Source of the DNA: Eopsaltria australis
Taxonomy: Eukaryota > Chordata > Aves > Passeriformes > Petroicidae
DNA: 64,000 nt
Reading direction: 5' to 3'
Assembly: GCA_034509425.1 (NCBI GenBank)
Contig: JAVTVJ010011652.1
Coordinates: 1,007,001-1,071,000 of the forward strand
Positions within the stretch are counted from its first letter, which is position 1; the number at the start of each line of letters is the position of its first letter. A program made the translations under genes and the position numbers. Positions 8,160-18,885 of this stretch are shown here, piece by piece. The notes below the pieces were generated by a model. The model was not told where the DNA came from, ran no database searches, and saw only the letters and a program-made list of their open reading frames with translations.

Positions 8160-9290
8160 CTAAATCTAGTTTTCAGAAGTAAAAGCTTTGTTTCTAAGGG
8201 AAAAAGAAAATCACATTATAGTTTACCACTAGTTCTGCTCGGCACTTTTTGGAACTACCGAGATACTTTTAGTTTCTCGTTCAGACATCTAATTTTGTGA
8301 ATTATTCCATTTTAGCTTGCTCCCAGAGATCCCGATCCCGCGGACCCGCCTAAATTTGCTTTGCATTTTACCAAAAGTTTTTCTCGGCAACGGAGAGAGA
8401 TCGTGTCTATTTTCCAGGTCCTCCTGACCTGGTTTGAGGAGACCCTGGAAGAAAGTTAACTCTATTGGGACTCAGCTCCCTCTCCTCTCTTTGGTCCATG
8501 GCCGGGTCGGGGTGGTTTTTTTGGTGGTTTCTAAATTTTTTTAAAAATTTTGTGTTTGTGCGTGTGTCCACTCTTGTCCATCCTTTGGGAAAATTTGAGT
8601 TTGCAAAAGAGCGGAGAGCTTTTCAGAGTGATTCTCTCTGCATCCCCCCACAAGCCCCTCCAGCCACCCGAGTTATTTTTCTCCTGGTGACCTACATGCG
8701 GCACAAGGAGTTCGCAGTGAAAGAGACCGAATAACTCCCAAAGAACTCTCCAAGCTTCTAAAATTTAGCTACTAAATATTAGCACATCGAAGTGTCATTG
8801 AGGACACTAATTAATACGTATTTAATTTTAAAACTTGCATTTTTTCCCGAGGACTTCAAGTACATAATTGCTTGTAGCAGCATCCTGGAATGGAAGTATA
8901 AGTATTCAGCTTTGAAACGTATAACCTCACCGAATTCCTTCATTCGCTAATGTGCTCCCAAATATTCAAGCTGACAGAGATGTGCGGGCTGTGGAAGTCA
9001 TACAGAGTGTAATAAAACAGAACTCCTAAAGCAAAATTAGCGGTTTCTCTGGATGTTCCAGGCCTCCGAAGCCCGGGGTTGCTTTTTTGCATATATAATA
9101 TATGTCAAACATAGACATGGGGGCTTTTGGTGAAACTGTGATTTCATCGGGTTGCCGCTCCGTTACCTTGCTTTCATCCAACAACTTTTCCCGTAGATTC
9201 GTTCCGAACTAGGAGTGCTTTTATAGACTAATTTTTTTTTTTTTGTCTTTCTTTCTTCCCTGAAACGGAAACAAAATAGGGAAAAGGCTT
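8160..9290. promoter_or_regulatory. Long AT-rich candidate conserved non-coding cluster about 6-7 kb upstream of EMX2
   Basis: More than 1 kb of complex AT-rich DNA inside the CpG plateau. It has a near-palindromic AATTAATACGTATTTAATT around 8808-8827, a TCF/LEF-like CTTTGAA at 8910-8916, CATATATAATATATG at 9090-9104 (7-bp arms, 1-bp centre) and ATGTC..GACAT at 9102-9118. CpGs remain in AT-rich context (8816, 8918, 8932, 8945), suggesting an unmethylated or selected sequence. There are no repeats, and the one plus-strand ORF (8465-8734) has no recognisable domain. Confidence 0.45.
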
Positions 9291-9309
9291 TTTTCGGAGT
9301 TTTAGAAAA

Positions 9310-10650
9310 CTTCACCTCGGTGCAGTGCACAGATGAGGGAATACCTGGGCAGAGGTGCGGCCATTCCCCTGGGGTGATGCAGGTCTCTCATCGCTTGTCC
9401 AGCTCTTTTCGCCGCCAGAACACCGGGAAAGGTCAGGAAAATGGGGAGCCGCTGCTCGGGCGAGCCCCGCGCTGCGGGTGGACACCGAGTGCTGCTCGGC
9501 CAAGCCCTTCACAGCCGCCAGCTCTCTCCGCCAGCATCCAGCGGTCGGTGTCAGGGCCGGGTGGAATAGCCGGTGCCAGGAGAGGAGGACGAGGAGCGAA
9601 TGGGCCGGCTGAGGCAGAGCCTGTGCGGGCAGGTCTGGTCCCCGAGCCGGTGCTGGCCGGGCATGCAGCGGGGGCGGCACCGAGGGCGCCCGGGGAGCTG
9701 CGGTGGCCCCGGGAGCCGGTTCCTTGCTCCTCTCTCCGGCCGTGCATGCGGCAGGAGTAGCAGAGGGAATCGAAAGTGACCCTCTCTCCCGACTCCTGCC
9801 AGGTCTGCGCCGTTTGATGCTGCGATCTGAACTTGAGCGATAATTTTCTCCATATGGGCAGGAGAGCGCGCACACGGCGGTTCTCTCCACAAATCACCTA
9901 CCTCCAATTGGTTTTCACTTTCCACAAACGGTTACGGGGGGAATAAATAAAATAAAGATGAAAAGAGAGGGGAAAAAAGATGTTATGGTAAAGAAAGTGG
10001 GTTTTTTGACCGCAGGTCGGAAAATGCAACCGGTGCCTCATGCACCGGCGAGGGGCGGGCGCGCTGCTGCCCGCAGGCTCCGTCCGAGAGCAGCGGGTGT
10101 CCCGGAGAGGGAGTGCTCCCCATAGCCAAAGGCAGCGGATGGTGGAGGCAGAGCAGGAGCCTGGACCTCCTTGTGGGAAGAAGTGCGTGCGGCTGCGAGG
10201 GGTCTGCTCCGCAGGCAGTGCCGGTGCAGAGCCTCGCTGCTGAAAATCTGCTCTGCAGCTTCCCTGCGCCCCAGCGCAGCCAGCCAAGCCAAGAACAGCG
10301 CTGTCCGCAGCTTCCCGCAGATTCCCGCACGGGCAGAGCGGGCAGCGGAGGCACCGCGGCGGGCAAGGGCAGGGTGGTGGCCAAGGGGGCCGGTGGCAGG
10401 GAGAAAGGCCGCCTGGTCTCCGCTTCCCACCGCTCCGGGAGGTTGGCAGGGGTGTCTTGTTCTCCCCTTTCGCTGTATTTCAGAAGAAGGGAGCGGGGAA
10501 GGAACAGGATAAGGTTGCGGAGGGTTTGGGGAAGGTCGCAGCCGGGCCGCGGTTTGTCATCGCAGAGAGGAGCCGAGACGCTGCCGGGAAGCAGAGCGCG
10601 ACCCTCCGGGGGGCAGCGGGGACCCTCGGAGTCGGTGTAATGTATTTTAT
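9310..10650. promoter_or_regulatory. CpG island about 7-8.4 kb upstream of EMX2 ATG
   Basis: CpG-dense sequence with many overlapping open frames on both strands (up to about 190 codons). None shows a domain or a favoured frame, as expected for stop-poor GC DNA. It is interrupted by an AT-richer gap at about 9895-10015. Confidence 0.55.
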
Positions 10651-10974
10651 ATATTTTTTTAAAGTTTCAGGGAAACTAGCAGGTTTATTTGCGGTTCGCT
10701 TTTTCCAGCTCAACGAACAAACCCACGCATCCTCAGGTGAGGATGTTCACGGAGGTGGCTGATGAGACTTCTCCTGCTGCCCCGCTTGTGTCACGACGGG
10801 ACCGAATTGCTCCGAGAAGCGATCTTCCCAGCTTAGGGCGCTTCCTTACAAACGAGCAAACCCCATGTGTTTGTTTGTTTGTTTATTTGATTGTTTGTGA
10901 GAGTAGCGCTGTTTTCCTGCTCGCAGTTTGACCGCGGGCACAGAAACCCGCTCCCGGCAATCGCCGCCGTGACG

Positions 10975-11380
10975 CTGAGTCAAGGAAATACTACAGGTGT
11001 TACTGCGGTGTTCGGGAATTAATTCTCCTTCCTTTCCCCCTCCTCCTTCTCCGAGTTATTTCCTAGCCTACCCAGATAGCTGGGAAAGGGTCCCACATAC
11101 CCCGGAGCTGTAAATTGAGCGCTGAAATACTTGATCTCACTGATCTTTGGAGAATTAAATCTGGCCTCATTTTACAGGAGGAAGCGAAGTCAATCTCGGA
11201 GGTTTTGCGAAGAAAGGCTGTTATTTCCTAGAGGATAGGCGTTTAAGTTGTTAAATATTAGTTTTTAATTACGTATTGTTCTTTTCAAAAATAATATTTA
11301 TACTTAGGTCCGTGAAGGTATTCAATTGAATTTCCAACCCATCAGCTAACCATTCTTTACACGCCTGATGGAAAATAGCC
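10975..11380. promoter_or_regulatory. Candidate conserved non-coding element about 8.8-9.2 kb upstream of EMX2
   Basis: Complex AT-rich sequence lying between two CpG islands. It includes GGGAATTAATTC near 11014-11025, a TTTAATTACGTATTG stretch near 11264-11278 (homeodomain plus PAR-bZIP-like), and TTCAATTGAATTTCC near 11320-11334 (palindromic TTCAATTGAA). No ORF or repeat is present. Confidence 0.45.
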
Positions 11381-11384
11381 CATT

Positions 11385-12195
11385 GTACCAGCGCCCCGGC
11401 TATGTTTCTTCAGCAGACGGCGCTGAAAGTGTTCCCCATTGTCCCCCGAGCCCTCAGCGAGGCCGCCGGGCAGCACCGGGCCCGGTGCTTCGCAAGCCCC
11501 GCGGGCGCGGACGGGCGGCAGCGGTGACATCGGGGGGGATCTCTGTCACAAATCTGAGCCGGGCGACACGGCAGGGAGCGGGACACGCTCTGGCACAGCC
11601 GGACAAAGCCACAGAACGAAGAAACTAGAGCAAGAACAAGCGATAATGAATAAAAAATTTGATATTAAACGCATCCGCGATCCCCGACGTGACTTACGAA
11701 CTGTCCCCACCAGGTCCCCGAGGCCGAGCGCATTTCCCGGCCCTCCGGGCACCCCGTGGCAAGGACCTGCTGGCAGGGTGGCTGCGGATGCTCCAGCCCT
11801 TGCGGGGCGTCGTGTGCTGCCGAGCTGGAGCCCAGCCGTGCTGCGGAGCCGGGGGTGCGTGAGCGAGGCGAGGCTGCCCGCACATCTGGAGGGGATCCCC
11901 CGGTACAGCCCCTCATCCCCTGCAGCGCCTCCCCCCCCCTCCCCAGCACCCCCAGCTCTGTGCGGGGCACAGAAACACCACGGCTGCTTGTCCGTTTGCA
12001 AACACCTTCAACAGAGCTTTGCCCCCGCCATCAGAAGAGGCCATTTTGCAAAATTGCGCGATTTGAGCTTCCTCCGGCCTCAGCATCTCCCGGATCCGGG
12101 CCCTGCCTGTCTCTGCAGAGGGGAAGGGAGGATCCGGGGTCTCTCTCAGCAGGGCGGGGGGTCCGGCCGGACAGCTAAACACGCTTTGAAACAGC
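11385..12195. promoter_or_regulatory. CpG island about 9.2-10 kb upstream of EMX2 ATG
   Basis: CpG-dense. A 286-codon plus-strand frame (11439-12299) runs across it, but its residue composition (Pro/Arg/Gly/Ser/Ala-rich) and lack of any known domain argue for a chance frame. A promoter or unmethylated-domain function is inferred. Confidence 0.5.
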
Positions 12196-12229
12196 GGGCA
12201 GGCAGCACGCACCGGAGCCGCCTGAGTTG

Positions 12230-12605
12230 GAAGTCAAGTTTGTGGTTTGGAGCGGGTGAGGGACTTATTTCGGTGTGTAAATATCTCTGCTCTCCATAAA
12301 CTTGCAGAGTGGACTAAAACGAGCATATGCGGTTCAGCATCTGTTTAGCTGGATGCATCTCACAGACGAATATTGACTTTTCACCTCCCGATCCTAAATG
12401 GGGAATAAAAAGAGGTTGGTGTCCTCTATTGTGTTTGCAACTGCCCGTCCCAGGATTAAAGAGATCTCCATTTTACTGGCTGTCTTTCATTTAACTGTTT
12501 GGAGACCAGAGATGGAAAATATTTGCCGAGAAGAAAAGAATAGCTGCATGGGATCATTTGCAATTCAGTGTGAAAATATTCTACCAAACCCATTTCTATC
12601 CCAGT
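12230..12605. promoter_or_regulatory. Candidate conserved non-coding element about 10 kb upstream of EMX2
   Basis: Unique AT-rich sequence with retained CpGs (near 12320, 12329, 12367, 12388, 12447, 12528) next to a CpG island. It has no repeat and no convincing ORF. It is called on composition and position only. Confidence 0.4.
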
Positions 12606-12613
12606 GCAGTTGA

Positions 12614-12628
12614 AAAAAAAAAAAAAAT
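12614..12628. repeat. Poly-A run
   Basis: About 15 As following TTG. Confidence 0.85.
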
Positions 12629-13084
12629 TAGGGCATAGCCGTCAACAGCCCATTCCACTCTGCTGGACAGCACGGAAAGTTTTAGGCAACTAAATTCCTA
12701 ATGGGAGACAGCAGCAAACAGCACAATCGTGTCTTTGACTAAACTATGTGGCAGCTTTAATTGCTAGAAATGCTAGTATTAGCTAAAATATCACAGTTTT
12801 GGTGAACGAGAGACTTCCCACAGATGGTGAATGGTACAGCCTGTAAGGACAGACCCCAAGAGAAGCCTCAGCTCCAGGTAGCACGCTTGGAATTGCAGAG
12901 GAATGAGCATTTGGTAGGAAGTCAGGATGAAGGCAGAACCGTCCAACGTAGCACGCAGAACAACTGCAGAGCAACGCAAGCAGAACTAACTGCTTTTCAA
13001 ACTGACAAAGAAATGAGCATCATTTATGTCTAAACCCCATTTCATTATCGCTGCTACCATGGGCGGGACATTTCATATAAAAAT

Positions 13085-13335
13085 ATGTTTTGCAGAGCGT
13101 GAGAGGAACTGGCCGCCCTCGAATCGCCCCCAGAGCGTTGGTTTAGTTCGTGTGGAGAGCTGTGCCCAGCCCCCGGAGCAAATAAATCCCTTCTCCCTGC
13201 TCTGCCCCGACCGCTCGTGGCTGTGCCCACCCCGGTCCGAAGGAGCCGCAGCTGGACAGTGCCCACTTGTGGCTGACCTCGCTTGGAGCAGAGCATGCGA
13301 AGAGTCCCCGAGGGGCAGGAAACTTTGAAACTTTG
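13085..13335. promoter_or_regulatory. Last CpG-rich block of the EMX2-proximal plateau
   Basis: GC-rich sequence with CpGs preceded by an AT stretch containing TATAAAA near 13076. It ends in two adjacent TCF/LEF-like CTTTGAA sites (13323-13329 and 13331-13337). To the right of this point CpG becomes rare. Confidence 0.4.
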
Positions 13336-13339
13336 AAAA

Positions 13340-16300
13340 CGCAGCATTTGTCTTGTCCAGAACTGGTTCTTGCTTGCTTTGGACACCCCAAAATGGACAG
13401 GGAGGGAGAAAGGAGGGAATTGCTGGCGGCCGTGTATCCACTCTGCATTAGAGCTGCTATGAACATCCAGGACACCTGAAGAACACCCATGAATCTCATC
13501 TCTGCACCAGTCACTGCAGTCATGCACAGTTCTGTGGAACTCTGGTACTTTGGCATCTAAAAGCCTCCCTGGAGGAGGGTTTTTCTGTGGATAACTCATT
13601 TGCTTTGCAATAATATTTAGGGTACCCTGTCAAAAATTAAGGATCAATTATGCCAGGCTCTTCTTCAGTGCACAGATGACAATCCCTGGCACAGCAGCCT
13701 CAGTGAGAGGGCAAAGCAAGTGTCCGTGCCTTGAGAAAAGCCAGAAAAGAAAATACCAACACTACAGTAAATAATAGGTGAGAAATGGTGAAGCTGAGGA
13801 TAAAAGGACCCTCCTAACTCCAGTGTACTGGTTATGAACTGTTTTCTGCTCTGGATAAAATCAGTGGCAAAATGTCTCTTGGTACTCAGAGCACAAGATG
13901 AAACCACATTGCATGATGATATAACGATTGTATTTAGCTCACAGACAGTATTTCTCATCTTATTTTCTTTTTCTACAGCCTGAAACATGTGCATTGTCAC
14001 ACAGCACTGTACATTACCCAGCACAGAGGCAGAACTACCAAGAGGGTCAAAAAGCAAATCACAGGAGGAGCTGTAGAAGCAGGATGTGCAGCCACAGTGA
14101 GGGTGTCTCGTGTATGCAATTTAGGAATTACATTGCAACACTTACTCTCTGAGCTTCTGCATCACTGTGAAAAATGCTTTGTTAATACTTCCTATAGAAA
14201 ATCTCCTTTCATATTTAGAACAATTAAATAGTTACCAAGTCATCAAAAAATGGCCATGTGAGCTCAGAGGAGGTAGCTTACTACTAAATTCCCTTTCTGA
14301 CCATGATGCTTTATAACCTGTATCTGCAGTTAAAATGAAGAAAGCAAGCTGACACCTCAGAGGAAATCAGTCCCATCAGATGATACACAGATGTATTGAG
14401 ACTGGTATCTTGATTTTTCCAGCTTTTCCAACAGATACTGATTCCTCATTTGTTATCTTTAGGCTGGAGAGTTTCAGAGAAGGCGTGAGGAGCTGCAGCT
14501 TCCTCCTTCACTGTAACCAGAACCTGCCAGTAGCCAGGGAAGCTCACTAAAATGAATGGAAAGATAAAGTGCTTGCAGGGACACATCCTTTCCAACCCTT
14601 TCTTCCTCTTCTATTGTATCCAGCTGGAGACTACACCTAAACCAAGGATGAGCTCCACCTTCAGTTCCAGGCATGGTTCTTGCTGTCGGACGTCTTTTGG
14701 AGAAGATGCAGAGTGTCATTATTTCCAAGCAAATTATTCCCTTAAGGCTTTCTGTTGGGCAGCTTTCCTGAGCCATAAACATGTCTTGCAATTCAGACCA
14801 GAAACATCAGCAACTGCACAAACACATACAGCACATGCAGGCAGTCAGAGCAGCATAAATAACTGGTCAGGCCTCTGCTGTGCAAATAATTTCAGATAGG
14901 TAAAGCAGTGTTTTAACCTTCTAAAAGTTCATTAAAAGCTACACTGGAGCTGTATTTTTTACCCACAGCAGTCAGTTTTCAGGTCACTCACCATGTAACC
15001 TGCCAGGGATCACTGGGTGCCAGCTGTATTATTTGGCATTACTGTTTGCATTACTGTTGTGCCAGGCAAGCAGACTCCGTGGCAAGAGGCAGAAATGCAG
15101 AACAAAACGATGGTGCCTGCCCCAGAGCACTTCCAGTCTTAATCTAAGATGTGAAAAAAGGAAGTAAAAAAATAAAAAGGAAAAGAAAACAGCAGGTGGA
15201 GACAGGGAAGGGGAAAGAAAGGATGAGACAGGACTGATTAGTGTGATACTGAGCAGCGTCAACACAACAGCTGCTATCTGGCATCAAATTCTGCACATAA
15301 GTGATGGCTGGATGGGGCCTGCAGGGAACTTGCCAGCACATTTTACCACATGAGCCATACGTTCTGTGTCACAACTGCCAAAAGCGCTTTGGGGTTGTAA
15401 GGATGGTTTGTGGTTGTGGCTTGGCAAGAAGTATAAGGAGGCAAGAGCGTGTGTCTTTCAACTGTACTGATATGCCAAGAGTAAAGGAAAAAAATACAGG
15501 GAGGCTTTCAAGCCCCGTCCCTGTGACACTATCATGAAAAGAAATGTTTGTTTATAACAAGAGAGCAAATTTGTGAATGACAAAACCTAACTGGCAGCTC
15601 CAAGTGATGTGTAAGGATCAGTTTGAAAGTCTTCTTCCCTCCACTATGTATTCAAGCTGCAATTGCAGGCAAAGCCACCTTGTGCTGACTAGCAGCCCAC
15701 ACAGTGCTTGGCAAGCCTGATTTTTGAAGGGAGGCTAAGATTTGGGACCTCCTGGTTCCTGCAAGGAGCTGCCAGATGTTCACAGGAGGTTGTCTCACAG
15801 TGAGGGTTGGAGCTGGACTGCCCCAGTTTTTTGGTTTGCTTTTTTTCTTTGCTTGCATGTATCTGGCACGATACACACCTCAGTTTGGAAACCTTGACCC
15901 ATATTAGGTTACACTTCTAGTTAAGAACTCGTTCATGTCAGTTTGAAAACCACATACTTCAAAATATAATGTACTTTAACATTCTTTTGCTCCCCCCCGA
16001 GCCCCATGGCCTCTAATTTAGTAGGGTTTTAAGAGCATCATGTGCTTGAACTCTGAGCTGCTCCCAGGCATCTAAAAAAGTAATTGGAGTATTTAGGCTT
16101 TAAATAGATTCTCTTTTCAATCTAAATGGTATCACACATCAGAGATGTCAGTACGAGTGGTTGAAGAGAGATTAGAAATTCTCCTAAACAGTCTGGTAAT
16201 TAAATCATTTATACATCCACATATTTGTTTGAAGAAGCTCTGACTGCCCCAGGCCTCATCTCCTCTGTGCTCCCACCACCTCAGAGTGTGGGGTTTGAAA

Positions 16301-18210
16301 ACCCATCCTGCCTGAAGGCAGCGGGTGTCAGCCCCACTACCGGCTGTTCATTTGGGATTTCTCAGGACTCTTCCCTCAAGGAATACTAGTTTCTCAACAG
16401 AAACTCACAAGTCTGACTCTAGACAGCAGCTGATGGAATTAGACACTAAGAAACCTTCAGGATTTATGCCTTCATCTTTTTGTTCCTTTCATGCAGTATC
16501 TAGTGCCTATCAGCCATTCCAAATACGAATATGGTAAGTAATGGCTAAACTCTGCTTCAAGTTCAGACCTGAGAGCTGTTGTTATAATTAAGCCATATTA
16601 GTTTCTTATCTTTTCAGTTCCTATTTTTAAGCCCATAAGTTTCTACCTTCTCTGAACAGAAGCACAAGCAGCAGCAGGAACTGCTTCACGTGGGGTAATG
16701 GCTGGCACCACTACACAAAGGGGCTGAGGATGCACTTGCTGCTGTCCCTCAGGTGTCCCCTGCCTCTAGACTGGTTATCACTGCAAGGAGATTGCAGAAA
16801 TTCTAAAGCCACCTATTGAGTTCAAAATAGTATACTCCTAAAGAAGACTTCATAGGTTATGGGTAGCCCAAATGATCACTATAATGTTTTCATCAGCTTT
16901 GTTTTCTTCCTTTAATTTGACTACAGAGAGTGATGCATGTATGTGCTCACCTTCTGTTAGTGTAAGTAACTTTGGATAGTTCTGTGCTGGGACAATCCTG
17001 ACACACAAGCAGAGACAGGCCCTTTTCCTACTCCTTTCCTTCCAAAATGTATCAAAAATATGGAGAGGCAATGGAGAAGTTTTCACATATTGTCATTGCA
17101 CTCAGTCACGTGGAAGTGGTGACAGCAGCTCTTTTGCCAACTGCACCCTTCTCATCAGAGTAATTGCTACAATAACTCAGAAATGCACTGTCTCAAACAC
17201 ACGTGCCCAACTCTAACAAAAGATAATGAGATTTTATGGTCACCAGCAGTGAATCAAACCATATCAGCTAAATCTCAGCAACCATTTTATCTTAAAAACA
17301 TGACAGGATTCCCCTGCTTTGTCACTGTGCCCATCTGGTGCCCCTTCTGAACATGCCAGAATGAGATGCTAAACCTAAACAATGACATCTCCTGGGTGGA
17401 TTTTGCATTCTGCAAGATCAGTTTCTTTGTGCTTGGGAAGGAGTGACTCACAGCAACTCCGTAAGCAGAGGTAACTATGGAATATATACAGTGACTCCAG
17501 CTGGTTTCCCAAGGACACTTGTTCCACACCCTCTTCCACGAGGCACGGAGCAGCCACGTGCTCCTGACCAGATTTCAGGTATTTCACATAAAACACAGAG
17601 GCTCACAGTTAGCATGTCTTAGCCACCCGGGCTTGGGGGATGCACATCACCAAGGGAAAAAAATCCCTGCACTTTAAGCACAGTTTTAAAAACATGTTAA
17701 TATTTTTTATATATTCCCCTCCCTTGTCCTGAGCTTATAACACCAAAGAAGTCATGCCCAAGACTCACGTGGCAGGGCATGTCTAACCATCTGCCTTTCA
17801 GGTGCCTGCAGCCTTTACATTTGCTGCTTTATTTTGTCCTTCTGAAAATGTTCTTCAATTAATTGAATTACTTTCGGTTATAAATCTAAGATGGAAAAAC
17901 GAAATATTAGGCAGATCTGATTCTCCATCCTTCAAGTAATATCCAAATCCACATTCCTTCCTCTTTCCAATCCCTGTTTGCTCATGACTCTGCTGGATTT
18001 TAAGCAAAGGACCTTGCATGTGGTAGCAGCACTCCACTGGTCACGATTCAAGGCAGCTGCAGATTTCCAAATTAAATACAATGTGGAAGTCCTTAAAACA
18101 AACAGAGACGCTTGGACTTGTTACTACAGAAGTGTTTGAGATTCCTTAAATATACACAACAGCTCATTCTTTGTGCTTCCAAAGCTCGCTGGAGGAAGCA
18201 GGACTTGTCA
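13340..18210. other. No gene seen; CpG-poor intergenic DNA
   Basis: AT-richer unique sequence with only short chance ORFs. A segment at about 16075-16245 (TAAT- and ATTAAAT-rich) looks more complex and could be a conserved element. No repeat family was recognised. Confidence 0.6.
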
Positions 18211-18214
18211 TTTA

Positions 18215-18312
18215 GCAGAGTAATTATAATGATTCATTATTATGATTATTAATTATAATCATATAATCACAGTAATGATTAATAATTATAGTCATTACTA
18301 TTTATATTAGAA
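18215..18312. repeat. AT-rich, TAAT/ATTA-dense palindromic tract
   Basis: Nearly all A/T with many overlapping TAAT/ATTA and TAATCATA-like units on both strands, such as ATTAATTATAATCATATAATC. It is either a degenerate microsatellite or a homeodomain-site cluster or matrix-attachment-like tract. Confidence 0.7.
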
Positions 18313-18552
18313 GAGATCCTAGAGGCCCCAGTCAGAATAGTGGGCTCCACTGTGCTTCTGAAGGTAAGGACAGATGACTGGGGGCATCCTAAGGACATGG
18401 GGAGTGTGGTGAAGGACCCAGATCCTCCAGATCTGAGCTCTGCCTCTGCTTAATGCAACTTGCACAGTGTGATAGGGGGTAGGAATGGAGATGGAGATGA
18501 AGCTGTAGATGCCCCATTCTCCCCTCTCTTCTCCAGCATCCTCCTTTTGTCT

Positions 18553-18885
18553 ACACAGAAACATGAAATGGTTTGGTGTGGAAGGGACCTTGAAGTTCAT
18601 CTCGTTCCACCCCCTGCCATGGAAAGGGGATGGAACTTCCACTAGATCAACTTTCTCCAAGCCCTGTCCAGCCTGTCCTGGATCACTTCCAGGAATGGGG
18701 CATCTACAGCTTCTCTGGGTAACTTGTACCAGTGCCTCAACACCCTGACTAATTAATTTCTTTCTAATATTTAACATAAACTTGCCTGCTTTCAGTTTGA
18801 AGCCCTTCTCCCTTGGCCTATCATTACCTGCCCTTGTGTTGCAGTCCCTCTCCAACACTCTTGTAGCTCCCCTTTCAACTTTGGT
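18553..18885 (-). mobile_element. CR1 LINE 3' fragment
   Basis: On the plus strand it begins with the degenerate 3' end (ACACAGAAACATGAAATGG). It continues through the typical CR1 series: a GAAGGGACCTTGAAG block, a CAAGCCCTGTCCAGCCTG block and a GGAATGGGGCATC block. Reading 3' end first on plus puts the element on the minus strand. The ORF across it is CR1 shadow. Confidence 0.9.

Noticed and set aside
11439..12299. 286-codon plus-strand ORF
   Set aside because: It lies in a CpG island where stop codons are rare, is rich in Pro/Arg/Gly/Ser/Ala, has no known domain and several competing frames. Protein-level conservation would change this view.
18340..18375. GAAG|GTAAGG splice-donor match on the plus strand
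   Set aside because: Good donors occur by chance every few kb; no acceptor, promoter or conservation evidence links it to a transcript.
18319..18858. 179-codon minus ORF
   Set aside because: Most of it is translation of a CR1 3' UTR fragment.
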